A program made the translations under genes and the position numbers. Source: an uncultured Alphaproteobacteria bacterium (GTDB taxonomy: Bacteria > Pseudomonadota > Alphaproteobacteria > RF32 > CAG-239). From it: 64,000 bases of DNA. Positions within the stretch are counted from its first letter, which is position 1. Each line of letters opens with the position of its first letter. Below, piece after piece: positions 41,751 through 50,975 of the stretch. The notes below the pieces were generated by a model, which did no database searches, was not told the origin of the DNA, and saw only the letters and a list, made by a program, of their open reading frames with translations. The stretch is taken from positions 92,246 through 156,245 of the forward strand of contig CALXPU010000002.1 in the NCBI GenBank assembly GCA_944390455.1, written 5' to 3'.

Positions 41751-43355
41751 ATGAGTGAGAAATTTGGTAGTATATCATATGCGGATATCATGGATGAGAT
41801 TTTTGCACGGTCAAAGAGTTTCAGCGGTAAAGAGTATTATGAGGAAATGATTCGCATTTGTCCCGAACTCAAGAAAAAATGGTGGGAAAGGATACCATCG
41901 GAAGAACAAATAAAGAAGATGGTTGCGGATTGGTATGCTGAAGGTGTGGTTGATGGGAAAGAGAGTATTCCTGAAGCAGAAGAAAAACTCGGTATTGCCA
42001 TAGGTGGCGGCTATAAGTTTCCAAACGGAATGTCAGATGTTGAATATAATAGAGAACATACGATAAAAGACGGTTGCTTCAATCCGTTTCAGGAAGATAA
42101 TGGAAGAGATTTTTGTTTTGACAGTAGTATAACAAAAGATGGACAAATATTTGTTAATCCGAAACCTGATAAGACGAGAGCTTATATTCAGGCGTGGCGG
42201 AATTTGCAATATGGGGATCGTGAGCAAATTTTAAGTGGGCTGCAGAAAGACTGGGCAGAACTTTGCGATTTAAATCCGGAGCTTAAAAGTATAAAGTTTG
42301 ATAAGAACAATATGGCATCGCTGGTGATGGCGCAAGCCGGGGTTATTTATGATTTTCCGGCCAAAGATATTGAGCTTTTTTTGCAGGAAAATGAAAAGGG
42401 CGTTGAGTTGATAGCCCGCACGCATGAGGCTCGCATTCAAAGGGAACTGGCTGAGGCGGGCATTAAGGATTTTACTCCCCATTGGGTGCCGTCGTCGGAA
42501 ACGATTAAGATGATGGGAGAACGTCTGCGGGAAAAAGAAGCAAGAGAAAAGGGTTTTGCAATGCAGAATGTGGCTGCTAAAGAAGCGGCGGAGGATGCGA
42601 TGGATAAAGTTGAGCAGAAGCTGGCGGTGAAAGGGAGTGCCAAAGCGGCGGCGATGACGGCGGAGCAGGTTGCGGAGAAAGCGGCGAAGAAATCCGGCAT
42701 ATTGGCGCAGGCGGCGACGGCAAATGCCAAGTTTGATAAGGCGATTGATAATGCCGTAGAACAAGGGGCTCAGGCGCTTAATAATACCAAAGTCGGTAAA
42801 GCTTATGAAAAAGCAGCTCAGGTGGTTAGTGAAACGGCGGCGGCTAAAACTGTTTCTAAAACAGTTGAAAAGGCTACTCAAAAAGCTGCTCAGACCACAG
42901 TGGGTAAAGCGGTTACTAAAACGGTTGCTAAAACCGCAGGCAGTGCTGTCGGCAAATCGGTTTTGAAGAAAATTCCGCTGGTTAGTTTGGGCGCGGGTGC
43001 TTGGTTTGCTTGGGATAGAATTAAAGATGGTGATTGGAAAGGCGCATGCGGAGAGTTAGCTTCCGGTGCATTGGGCTGTTTGCCTGGTTTGGGAACTGCG
43101 GCTAGTACCGCTATTGATGTTGGCTTGGCTGCTAAGGATATTTCTGAAGTTGTGGCTGAAAATAAACAAAATCAATCGTCAGAGGTCGCTGAAACTAAAA
43201 TAGCTAAGGTGGGTAGAGCTCCTAAAAACTTGAGTAAACAGATTGAAGAGCGTCTTAATGCAGAAAAAACGGAGCAAAACGATAGTACGTCCGTGCAAAA
43301 ATTAACGCCGTCACAGATTTCTTTCTTTAAAAAACAAAAACAGAATTCTGCTTAA
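41751..43355 (+). CDS. Ala/Lys-rich protein with hydrophobic Gly-rich C-terminal segment
   Basis: Unknown family, 534 aa from ATG 41751, chosen because GGGAG lies eight bases before it and the promoter start site excludes the ATG at 41715. Residues 1-240 are a folded, Trp/Tyr-containing part. Residues about 255-400 are long Ala/Lys/Val helices (KAAQVVSETAAAKTVSKTVE and similar near-repeats) that look like coiled coil. Residues about 400-460 hold two hydrophobic stretches, SVLKKIPLVSLGAGAWFAW and GALGCLPGLGTAASTAIDVG, separated by DGDWKGACGE, which could form a membrane hairpin. The tail is charged. A phage-structural, toxin-like or envelope role are all possible. No signal peptide. Confidence 0.75.
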   Translation: MSEKFGSISYADIMDEIFARSKSFSGKEYYEEMIRICPELKKKWWERIPSEEQIKKMVADWYAEGVVDGKESIPEAEEKLGIAIGGGYKFPNGMSDVEYNREHTIKDGCFNPFQEDNGRDFCFDSSITKDGQIFVNPKPDKTRAYIQAWRNLQYGDREQILSGLQKDWAELCDLNPELKSIKFDKNNMASLVMAQAGVIYDFPAKDIELFLQENEKGVELIARTHEARIQRELAEAGIKDFTPHWVPSSETIKMMGERLREKEAREKGFAMQNVAAKEAAEDAMDKVEQKLAVKGSAKAAAMTAEQVAEKAAKKSGILAQAATANAKFDKAIDNAVEQGAQALNNTKVGKAYEKAAQVVSETAAAKTVSKTVEKATQKAAQTTVGKAVTKTVAKTAGSAVGKSVLKKIPLVSLGAGAWFAWDRIKDGDWKGACGELASGALGCLPGLGTAASTAIDVGLAAKDISEVVAENKQNQSSEVAETKIAKVGRAPKNLSKQIEERLNAEKTEQNDSTSVQKLTPSQISFFKKQKQNSA

Positions 43356-43426
43356 GCAAAGTTAAACTTTTTCTAACTAAAATGTGTTATATCATGCTTG
43401 AAACGTTATGGTAAAGGCATTTTAGC

Positions 43427-45292
43427 ATGAAGAAGATTCGTTCAAACCACAGAAAAATAAAGAAAAACGCAGAGCTTGATGAAAATATGGTAAAACGCAA
43501 GAAAAAATTGCGTCAAGCTGCTCGTAAAAGAGCTGTTCAAAAGAAGAACAGCGGTAGGTCATGGAAATTTAAGCTATTCATGATTTTGTTGTGGTTGGTG
43601 CTCTTTGTCGGTGTGCTGGGCGGGTTGTTTATTTTTTATTGTTATAAAACTTTACCCGATTTTTCTAAGGCAATTTATATTGAGAGACAGCCAGGAGTTA
43701 AAATCTTAGCATCGGACGGTCGTGAAATAACCTCATATGGTGGATTGTTTGCTGAACCAGTAGACGTGGATGAACTGCCTTCTTATGTTTATCAGGCAGT
43801 TATTGATACTGAGGATAGGCGTTTCTTTAAACATAGCGGATTTGATTATATAGGATTTGCGCGCGCTATGGCGGTTAATGTGGTTAAAATGAGGTATGCG
43901 CAAGGTGCTTCTACTATTACTCAGCAAGTGGCTAAAAATCTGTTTTTAACGCGTGAGAAAAGTATTAAACGTAAAGTGCAAGAATATCTTTTGGCGCAAT
44001 GGTTGGAAAAACATTTTACGAAAAAACAAATCTTGAATATTTATCTTAATCGTGTGTTCTTTGGTAGCGGTGCTTATGGGCTTAATGCGGCTGCAAAGCG
44101 ATTTTTTAATAAAAAAGCAAAAGATTTGAATTTGCGTGAAGCTGCTATTTTGGCTGGGGCTCTTAAGGCGCCAAGTCGCTATAATTATCTTAGTAATAAA
44201 ACTTTAGCTTTAGCACGTTCAGAGGTTGTATTGAAACTGATGCGTCGTGCAGGTTCTATCTCGCTTAAAGAGTGGGAAAATGCAATTAATTTGCCAATTG
44301 GCGATGCTAATAAAGATAGAATTTTAGGGGCTCGTTATTTTGGTGATTATATCATGACGGAATTGGCAAAGTTGGTGAAGATTTCTAATGAAGATGTGTA
44401 TGTCAAAACAACTCTTGATTATAATTTACAACAACGAGCCGAGTATCTTTTGCGTAAGCATTTACGCGAAAATGCGGATAAACACGTTACAGAAGGCGCG
44501 GTGGTTATTTTGGATAGAAATGGCGCTATTAAGGCAATGGTCGGCGGTGCTGATTATAATACAAGCCAATTTAATCGTGCTACGCAAGCTCTTCGTCAGG
44601 CAGGTTCCTCTTTTAAGTTGTTTGTTTATTTGACGGCGTTTGAAAACGGATTTTCTCCTGATGAGTTACTCTCTGATGAGCCTATTCGGATTGATGATTG
44701 GGAACCGCAAAATTATGATAAAAAATTTAGAGGGGCGGTTAGTCTTAAGCAGGCATTTGCTCAGTCTCTTAATGTGGCGACAGTGGATTTGGCGACATAT
44801 CTTAATTTGGAAGATATTATTTCTATGGCCTTAAAACTTGGTATTACTACAGATGTGAAAGATGAGCCATCTATTATTTTAGGTGCGGCAGAGGTGCGTG
44901 TTATTGATATGGCGGCAGCTTATGCGGCTACTTCTAACGGAGGTTTTGCTGTTTTCCCATACGCTATTCGTGAAGTAACCGATACGGATGGATACCGTTT
45001 GTATCAATATTCTTCGTCAGAGAGAGAAAGAGTTTTGCAACCGAAAACCGTGCAGAATATTAATATGTTGTTGCGTGAAGTTGTGGCTACCGGTACGGGT
45101 AAAAGAGCACGCAAGGTTAAAAACGCACGCGGAAAAACCGGTACTTCTCAAAATTATCGTGATGCTTGGTTTATTGGTTCTAATGATAGATATACGGCAG
45201 CCGTCTGGGTTGGTAATGATGACAATTCTCCTATGGACGAGGTGGGCGGAGGTACTTTGCCAACGGAAATTTGGGCCGAAATTATGAAGTAA
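43427..45292 (+). CDS. Class A penicillin-binding protein (PBP1 family)
   Basis: Bifunctional peptidoglycan synthase. A basic cytosolic tail (1-45) precedes one membrane helix (about 48-70). The GT51 glycosyltransferase domain has EDRRFFKHSGFD, GASTITQQVAKNLFL and IYLNRVFFGSGAYG. The transpeptidase domain has the active Ser in AGSSFKLF (SxxK, about 392), SLN in QSLNVATVD and KTGTS (about 569). At 621 aa it is shorter than PBP1a (no ODD insert) and closer to the smaller alphaproteobacterial class A PBPs; which of the pbp names applies cannot be decided. It lies 71 bases after the Ala/Lys-rich gene. Confidence 0.93.
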   Translation: MKKIRSNHRKIKKNAELDENMVKRKKKLRQAARKRAVQKKNSGRSWKFKLFMILLWLVLFVGVLGGLFIFYCYKTLPDFSKAIYIERQPGVKILASDGREITSYGGLFAEPVDVDELPSYVYQAVIDTEDRRFFKHSGFDYIGFARAMAVNVVKMRYAQGASTITQQVAKNLFLTREKSIKRKVQEYLLAQWLEKHFTKKQILNIYLNRVFFGSGAYGLNAAAKRFFNKKAKDLNLREAAILAGALKAPSRYNYLSNKTLALARSEVVLKLMRRAGSISLKEWENAINLPIGDANKDRILGARYFGDYIMTELAKLVKISNEDVYVKTTLDYNLQQRAEYLLRKHLRENADKHVTEGAVVILDRNGAIKAMVGGADYNTSQFNRATQALRQAGSSFKLFVYLTAFENGFSPDELLSDEPIRIDDWEPQNYDKKFRGAVSLKQAFAQSLNVATVDLATYLNLEDIISMALKLGITTDVKDEPSIILGAAEVRVIDMAAAYAATSNGGFAVFPYAIREVTDTDGYRLYQYSSSERERVLQPKTVQNINMLLREVVATGTGKRARKVKNARGKTGTSQNYRDAWFIGSNDRYTAAVWVGNDDNSPMDEVGGGTLPTEIWAEIMK

Positions 45293-45315
45293 TTTTGCTT
45301 ATAGGGGAATTGGCT

Positions 45316-45666
45316 TTATATCCCCATATCGCGAATGAAACGTGTGCCGGTAATGCTTCCGTTTGAAAATTTTCCGCGAACTTCTATTATATGGTTGTGG
45401 AATTTACGCCATTTACCAACGGTTGAGCGGTTTCGTGTAAATTCTAATTCAATATTTGCTGTGCCGCTTTCAGAGGCTCGTTTAGAATATCCTGAAATGC
45501 TGCAGTCTGAGCTGCCTATGCCGAAATCATTGCGGGCAAGCTGAATGTAGCCACGACCATCTTGTTCAAAATATTTTCCGCACCAGTTTTCTGTTTCTGC
45601 GGACAATGGTAGGGCATAACTGTTGCTCAGACATAAAAATAGTAGCAGAAATGCCGCTTTCTTCAT
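45316..45666 (-). CDS. Small secreted hypothetical protein, 116 aa
   Basis: Signal peptide 1-18 (MKKAAFLLLFLCLSNSYA). The mature part is short and beta-rich, with two Cys (NWCGKYFEQDG and GSSDCSISGY) likely to form a disulfide in the periplasm, and a conserved-looking WRKFHNHIIEVRGKFSNGSI strand region near the end. It resembles small calycin-like secreted proteins in pattern only. GGAGGAA precedes the start. It lies tail to tail with the PBP gene, 23 bases apart. Function unknown. Confidence 0.72.
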   Translation of the reverse strand: MKKAAFLLLFLCLSNSYALPLSAETENWCGKYFEQDGRGYIQLARNDFGIGSSDCSISGYSKRASESGTANIELEFTRNRSTVGKWRKFHNHIIEVRGKFSNGSITGTRFIRDMGI

Positions 45667-45828
45667 GGCAAAATTCCTCCAAAAGTTAATATTTGCTTAA
45701 TATATAAGGTTATTTTGTTTAATTGTCAATGATTTTGTCTATATTTTTTTATGTAGGTAGGTAATTTTTTTCTTTGAATTGGTATGTTTATTGAAAAACG
45801 AGGGAATGCTTAGGGAAAAATTTACATA

Positions 45829-45865
45829 AAAAAACAGACCGTTTTATGAGAAAAACGATCTGTTA
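45829..45865 (-). terminator. Terminator of the 97-aa gene
   Basis: AACAGACCGTTTT / AAAACGATCTGTT with a 6-base loop, followed on the minus strand by seven T. Confidence 0.82.
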
Positions 45866-45890
45866 TAAGAAACTTGTCTTATTGTACCGA

Positions 45891-46184
45891 TTAGGGGGCA
45901 ATGTGACTGTTTAAATCTACAACTTGATAGCATTTGTCAAATGTTGCAGCGGAAATACCATAAATGTCCATCTTATTTGCATGTAAATAATCTCCGGCTT
46001 TTAAGTATTTCGGGCCATCATGCCATGGTACTTCATAGCGCAGATCTTCATTGACTTTAATGAAAGTATGTAGGCTTTTATCTGATTGGCGACGACTGTA
46101 ACAGTAAACAAGTTGGTAGTTGTACGGTTTAGATAATTCGAGTGCAATATAATTTTGCAACTCTTCGTAAGTATAAGTTTTCAT
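45891..46184 (-). CDS. Hypothetical protein, 97 aa
   Basis: A small soluble protein. The C-terminal half has the pattern KAGDYLHANKMDIYGISAATFDKCYQVVD, close to the P-G-D-Y-L ... Y-G-I ... F ... Y motif of small uncharacterised domains found at the tail of diverse bacterial proteins; I cannot name a Pfam family with confidence. The N-terminal half (YTYEELQNYIALELSKPYNYQLVYCYS) looks like a helix followed by a strand. The leader is AT-rich with no Shine-Dalgarno. It has its own strong terminator. Function unknown. Confidence 0.68.
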   Translation of the reverse strand: MKTYTYEELQNYIALELSKPYNYQLVYCYSRRQSDKSLHTFIKVNEDLRYEVPWHDGPKYLKAGDYLHANKMDIYGISAATFDKCYQVVDLNSHIAP

Positions 46185-46373
46185 AATTCTTATTGTTTTA
46201 TAGTAATATCATCATAATTTTAAATCTGATGCAGTTTAGTCAATTCATTGATTAATGGCAAGATTTTTTTTAGTAGAGGTGATGTTTTTTATTTTTCTAT
46301 ACGAACGTTAAGTTTATGTTTAGAAGCCTCGCTTATGATAAAGCTAATTAATTATGCAGAGAAGGCGAAGTAT

Positions 46374-47777
46374 ATGGCAAAGTTACATTTTAATTTAAGA
46401 GATATGTTTGCGATTGTGATGGTGTTGTTGTTGTGGCATTTGTTTTTGCCTTATACCTTAACAGCAGGCGTGGTGATTTGTGTTGCTTTTATGGGATTGG
46501 GATGGAAATATGGTGTGCGTCCGTCTCTGATAGATGCATGTTTTATAGCTGCTTTTTTATTAAATCTTTGGTATGTCTTGGCTTCTTGGGGTAATGTTCG
46601 GCAGTATGATTATTTTAATTTTGTGATGCATACTGATTATTTTTTGCAAAACGATTTCTTTTTGACAGAGCCTTCTGCTTATTTGCAGTCAGTTTATTTT
46701 CAGCCGCCGCTTTGGGGAGGGATTTCTGCTCTTGTAACCAAGTTTTCCATGTGGTTGGGTGCAACTCAAAATATGGGGTTTGACAGTGTTCGGTTTATCA
46801 GTCTGTTTTGTGTGGCCGGTGTCGGTATCTTGTTTTGGCGTTTGCTGAATATGTTTCAATTTTCCGAAAAGCTTAAAATTACCTTGTTCGCTTTGTTTGT
46901 TTTTTTTCCTGTACATGGGCTTGTGGCTAATTTGGTGAATAATGACGCATTGACGTATTTTTTGATGATAATGATGATTTATTCGGGCTATAAATGGCAT
47001 CTTGAAGGCAAGTGGAGTGATTGTTTGTGTTTGTCTTTGGCTTTGTTTTTGGCGGGATTGGTTAAATTTTCCGGTTTGATGTTGGTGCCGGCTTTGGGCG
47101 TCTTTGGGGTATTTCGTCTGATACAGACCGAGGATAAATTTAATCGTCAGATGTGGAGGCAATTTATGACTATCGCATCGGCTACTATTTGTGGTTTTGT
47201 TTGGGGATGGTTTTTGCTTTATCACGACTTTCCATTGGTGCCGCCGCCGGTTAATAATAATTTTCAAGATTTAAGCGCTTACTCTATCGGACAACGTTTG
47301 GTGAGTTTGCAAAATGTTTTCATCCCTTTTGCGGATATTCGGCATGGTCTGACAGAACCTAATGTGTGGTTGGCTTTGATAAAAACTTCTCTCTTTGGAG
47401 AATGGAGCTGGCAAGGTACTGTTTGGGCTTGGATTTTATATGCTTTATCCGGTCTGTTTGCTGTTCTATGTGTGGTGGGATTTTTTGCGCTGTTGACGGA
47501 TAAGTTGGGCAAAGATTGGAGCTTTAATTTGTTTGTTGTGATTGCCGTTTTTTCTGTCTTAATCGCATGGATGAATTTCTGGATTGAGTATCCTTATTTT
47601 TGCTCCAGCGAGTTTCGGTATGTGATGATTTTGTTGCCTCTTTCTTTGCTTTGGTTGGGACATTGGTGGACACAAAAAAGCCTGCCGCAATATATTAATT
47701 ATACTTTGGCAGGCTGTATCGGCGTTTTTGTTTTAGCGCGATTTATGCTTTATCTAAATACCATTGAACTGTTTTAA
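46374..47777 (+). CDS. GT-C-like integral membrane glycosyltransferase
   Basis: About eleven membrane helices over 467 residues. The layout is that of GT-C enzymes that use lipid-linked sugars (ArnT/PMT superfamily). It has a first extracytosolic loop with acidic residues (RQYDYFNFVMHTDYF), FQPPLWGGISAL where relatives have the H-x-P-P-L motif, LVNNDALTYFLM (the N-D-A-L segment) and LVKFSGLMLVPAL. I chose ATG 46374 after GAGAAGG; in-frame starts at 46335 and 46248 (TTG) have no ribosome site. Its 3' end overlaps the 3' end of rfbB by 35 bases. Placed beside the rhamnose operon, it may modify the same surface glycan, which is inference. Confidence 0.75.
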   Translation: MAKLHFNLRDMFAIVMVLLLWHLFLPYTLTAGVVICVAFMGLGWKYGVRPSLIDACFIAAFLLNLWYVLASWGNVRQYDYFNFVMHTDYFLQNDFFLTEPSAYLQSVYFQPPLWGGISALVTKFSMWLGATQNMGFDSVRFISLFCVAGVGILFWRLLNMFQFSEKLKITLFALFVFFPVHGLVANLVNNDALTYFLMIMMIYSGYKWHLEGKWSDCLCLSLALFLAGLVKFSGLMLVPALGVFGVFRLIQTEDKFNRQMWRQFMTIASATICGFVWGWFLLYHDFPLVPPPVNNNFQDLSAYSIGQRLVSLQNVFIPFADIRHGLTEPNVWLALIKTSLFGEWSWQGTVWAWILYALSGLFAVLCVVGFFALLTDKLGKDWSFNLFVVIAVFSVLIAWMNFWIEYPYFCSSEFRYVMILLPLSLLWLGHWWTQKSLPQYINYTLAGCIGVFVLARFMLYLNTIELF

Positions 47778-48756
47778 CAATTCCGGTTTTGAAGGTTTCA
47801 TCCGGTTTGTATCCCAATTCGCTGGTGATTTTTGTCGGGTCAATTGCATAACGCAAATCATGGCCGGCTCTGTCTTTAACAAATGTTATTAAATCTGCAT
47901 ATTTTTTGCCGTCTTGTCTTGGACGTAAATCATCTAATATGCCACAGATGGTATGAGTGATTTGCATGTTGGTTAATTCGTTATGTCCGCCGACATTATA
48001 TGTTTCACCACTTTTGCCATTGTGGAAAATCATATCAATTGCTTTGGCGTGGTCTGCGACGTATAACCAATCGCGAATGTTTTGACCATTACCGTAAATT
48101 GGAATCGGAGATAAGTTTAGACAGTTGCGAATGATGGTCGGTATTAGTTTTTCACTGTGTTGTTTCGGACCATAGTTGTTAGAGCAATTTGAAGTGGTTA
48201 CGTTCATGCCAAAGGTATGATGATATGCTCTTACTAAAAAGTCTGAACCGGCTTTGCTGGCTGAATATGGGCTATTGGGTGCGTATGGTGTGGTTTCCTT
48301 GAAATAGCCTTCAGCGCCCAAGGTGCCATATACTTCATCGGTGGAAATATGATGGAAACGACGGTTTTCATAACCGGCTTTTGGGGTGAACGGCGCATCA
48401 AACCAGTGGGTTCTGGCGGCTTCTAATAGATTAAAAGTGCCGACTAAATTAGTGTTGATGAAAGCGCGAGGTCCTTTGATGGAGTTGTCAACGTGGCTTT
48501 CTGCCGCAAAGTGAATTACGCCGGTAAAGTCATATTTGGCAAATAAATCATTGACCAGAGTTTCATCACAAATATCTCCTTGAACAAAAGTGTAGTTTGG
48601 ATTGTTCTCCACTTCTTTTAAATTATCCAAATTGCCGGCGTAAGTCAATTTATCTAGATTTACAACCTTATAATCGGGATGTTTTTCCATAAAATACGGA
48701 ATAAAGTTGGAGCCGATGAAACCTGCTCCTCCGGTTACTAAAATTGTTGCAGACAT
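47743..48756 (-). CDS. rfbB: dTDP-glucose 4,6-dehydratase
   Basis: Second step of dTDP-L-rhamnose synthesis. The NAD site is VTGGAGFIGSNF, the catalytic residues are in HISTDEVYGTL (Thr-Asp-Glu) and YSASKAGSDFLVRAY (Tyr-x-x-x-Lys). The length of 337 aa is normal. It is the last gene of the operon rfbA-C-D-B; its start overlaps the end of rfbD by 19 bases. Confidence 0.96.
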   Translation of the reverse strand: MSATILVTGGAGFIGSNFIPYFMEKHPDYKVVNLDKLTYAGNLDNLKEVENNPNYTFVQGDICDETLVNDLFAKYDFTGVIHFAAESHVDNSIKGPRAFINTNLVGTFNLLEAARTHWFDAPFTPKAGYENRRFHHISTDEVYGTLGAEGYFKETTPYAPNSPYSASKAGSDFLVRAYHHTFGMNVTTSNCSNNYGPKQHSEKLIPTIIRNCLNLSPIPIYGNGQNIRDWLYVADHAKAIDMIFHNGKSGETYNVGGHNELTNMQITHTICGILDDLRPRQDGKKYADLITFVKDRAGHDLRYAIDPTKITSELGYKPDETFKTGIVKTVQWYLDKA

Positions 48757-49562
48757 TTAATTAATCCTTCTTTCCAATGGGGGATTTCTATATTGAAACG
48801 TGTTTTGATTTTTGTTTTGTTTAATACCGAATAGTGCGGGCGATGAGCCGGTGTCGGGTAGTCCTTGCTCTCTATCGGGCGTACTTTGCAGTTTAATTTG
48901 GATTGCTCCATAATCTCTCTGGCAAAGTCATACCAAGAGCATACGCCTTCATCCGTAAAATGATATATTTCCTTTTCTCCGGATTTAATTTGCGGGAGGG
49001 CTTTGACGATTGCTTCGGCTAAGTCGTAGGCATTTGTCGGCGAACCAACTTGGTCAAATACAACATTTAAGCTTTCTCTTTCCGCACCTAATTTGCGCAT
49101 CGTTTTGACGAAGTTGCCGCCATGTGGAGAATATAGCCACGCGGTACGGATGATGATGACGGTGTCTGCATTGGCTAATACGTTTAATTCGCCTTCGCGC
49201 TTAGTTTTGCCATATACCGATAACGGATGAGTTTCATCTTCTTCGTTATAAGGTTTGCAGTTATTGCCGTCAAAAACGTAATCGGTTGAAATATGAACTA
49301 TCTTTTTGCCGTATTTCGCAAGATAAAGAGGCGCAAGAGCATTAACTTTGCGGGCGTTTTCTTCATCGGCTTCGGCTTTGTCTACGGCTGTGTAGGCGGC
49401 GCAGTTGATGATATATTCATAATCTTTGTTTTGTAAAAAAGCTTTTACGGCAGCTTCATCCGTTAAATCCAAATCTTCACGATCAATGTATTCGGCTTGG
49501 TCTTGTAACATTGTTTGCAAGGCGGTTCCTAATTGACCGTTGGCGCCGGTAACTAAAAACAT
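48738..49562 (-). CDS. rfbD: dTDP-4-dehydrorhamnose reductase
   Basis: Last step, giving dTDP-L-rhamnose with NAD(P)H. The dinucleotide motif is [24 protein letters not shown] is the family signature, ISTDYVFDG follows, and the catalytic Tyr-x-x-x-Lys is in LSVYGKTKREGE. The SxW loop WYDFAREI lies near the C-terminus. At 274 aa it is slightly shorter than E. coli RmlD. Both ends overlap neighbours (10 bases with rfbC, 19 with rfbB), so translation is coupled. Confidence 0.95.
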   Translation of the reverse strand: MFLVTGANGQLGTALQTMLQDQAEYIDREDLDLTDEAAVKAFLQNKDYEYIINCAAYTAVDKAEADEENARKVNALAPLYLAKYGKKIVHISTDYVFDGNNCKPYNEEDETHPLSVYGKTKREGELNVLANADTVIIIRTAWLYSPHGGNFVKTMRKLGAERESLNVVFDQVGSPTNAYDLAEAIVKALPQIKSGEKEIYHFTDEGVCSWYDFAREIMEQSKLNCKVRPIESKDYPTPAHRPHYSVLNKTKIKTRFNIEIPHWKEGLIKCLQQF

Positions 49563-50101
49563 GGTTCTAAATCCTTTAATAACGGGTGATTTAAATCTCT
49601 TTCCAAAACATTGGCTTTACTCATGTCTATTTGCCAATCTATGCCTAACGCAGGGTCGTTTACACATAGGCCGCCTTCTGCTTCTTTGCAATAGAAGTTA
49701 TCGCATTTGTATGCGAAAACTGCTGTTTCTGACAATACGGAAAAGCCATGGGCAAATCCTCTGGGGATGAGTAATTGTTGTTGGTTTTCTCCAGACAATT
49801 TAACTGCTACGTGTTGACCATAAGTTGGAGAGTTGCGGCGAATATCTACGGCAACATCCAATACTTCACCGGAAATTACACGTACAAGTTTAGCTTGAGC
49901 GTGTTCTCCTTTTTGAAAATGCAAACCTCTTATGGTTCCATAGCTTGAAAAAGATTGGTTGTCTTGAACAAAGTTATAAAATAATCCGTTTTGTTCAAAT
50001 TCTTTTTGATTATAACTTTCAAAGAAGTAGCCTCGTGTATCTGTGAATACGCGTGGGGTGAGGATATAGACACCCTCTAGTTTGGTTTTAGTAAAGATCA
50101 T
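49553..50101 (-). CDS. rfbC: dTDP-4-dehydrorhamnose 3,5-epimerase
   Basis: Third step of dTDP-L-rhamnose synthesis. A cupin fold of 182 aa with [15 protein letters not shown], the catalytic His in [18 protein letters not shown], and [17 protein letters not shown] chose ATG 50101 because GAGG lies six bases upstream and [11 protein letters not shown] fits the family start; upstream ATGs would lie deeper in rfbA. The start overlaps the rfbA end by 14 bases. Confidence 0.95.
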   Translation of the reverse strand: MIFTKTKLEGVYILTPRVFTDTRGYFFESYNQKEFEQNGLFYNFVQDNQSFSSYGTIRGLHFQKGEHAQAKLVRVISGEVLDVAVDIRRNSPTYGQHVAVKLSGENQQQLLIPRGFAHGFSVLSETAVFAYKCDNFYCKEAEGGLCVNDPALGIDWQIDMSKANVLERDLNHPLLKDLEPCF

Positions 50102-50975
50102 GATTTTCCTCATATACTTTTTGTAAATAAGCTTTATAGGCAACGCCGTCTTTTAGACGATTAATCAGTTTTTGCATTTGTTTGCCGTCTATGAAACCTT
50201 GGCGATATGCAATTTCTTCTATACACGCTAATTTTAAACCTTGGCGTTGTTCAATGATTTGTACGAATTGGGCTGATTCCATTAAGCTATCCGGTGTGCC
50301 TGCGTCTAACCATGCGTTGCCGCGCTTTAGTGGAATAACCGATAAACGACCTTCTTTTAAGTATAATTTATTTAAATCCGTAATCTCTAATTCTCCACGT
50401 TTGGAAGGTTTTAGCGATGCGGCTTTTTCGGCAACGTCTTTCGGGTAGAAATATAATCCGGTAACGGCATAGTTTGATTTTGGTTTTTTCGGTTTTTCTT
50501 CTATGGAAACAACTCGCTTCATTTCATCAAACTCAATTACGCCAAAACGTTCCGGATCGGATACGTGATAGCCAAATACCGTGGCGGTGTTGTCTTCTTC
50601 TTGTATTAACGTGCGATATGCGTTCATTTGTGATTGGATATAAAAGATGTTATCGCCTAATATTAAGCAAACTTTGTCATCTTTAATAAAATCTTTGCCT
50701 AAAATAAAAGCCTCGGCGATGCCATTTGGCGCTTCTTGAACTTTGTATTCCAAATGTAAACCTAAATCGCTGCCATCTCCAAAAAGTTCTTCAATGTTGG
50801 GAGTGTCTTTTGGGGTGGAGATGATAAGTATATCTTTTATGCCAAAAAGCATTAACACAGATAAAGGATAATAAATCATCGGCTTATCGTATACCGGTAA
50901 CAGCTGTTTTGAAACGCATTGGGTTAGCGGATATAGTCTTGTGCCTGAGCCACCGGCTAAAATAATTCCTTTCAT
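50088..50975 (-). CDS. rfbA: Glucose-1-phosphate thymidylyltransferase
   Basis: First step: dTTP plus glucose-1-phosphate to dTDP-glucose. The nucleotide-binding motif is [16 protein letters not shown], then [18 protein letters not shown]. The metal-binding Asp is in LILGDNIFY, and [20 protein letters not shown] and [11 protein letters not shown] are family signatures. 295 aa. Its ATG shares one base with the stop codon of the DUF2207 gene upstream (TAATG). Confidence 0.96.
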   Translation of the reverse strand: MKGIILAGGSGTRLYPLTQCVSKQLLPVYDKPMIYYPLSVLMLFGIKDILIISTPKDTPNIEELFGDGSDLGLHLEYKVQEAPNGIAEAFILGKDFIKDDKVCLILGDNIFYIQSQMNAYRTLIQEEDNTATVFGYHVSDPERFGVIEFDEMKRVVSIEEKPKKPKSNYAVTGLYFYPKDVAEKAASLKPSKRGELEITDLNKLYLKEGRLSVIPLKRGNAWLDAGTPDSLMESAQFVQIIEQRQGLKLACIEEIAYRQGFIDGKQMQKLINRLKDGVAYKAYLQKVYEENHDLY

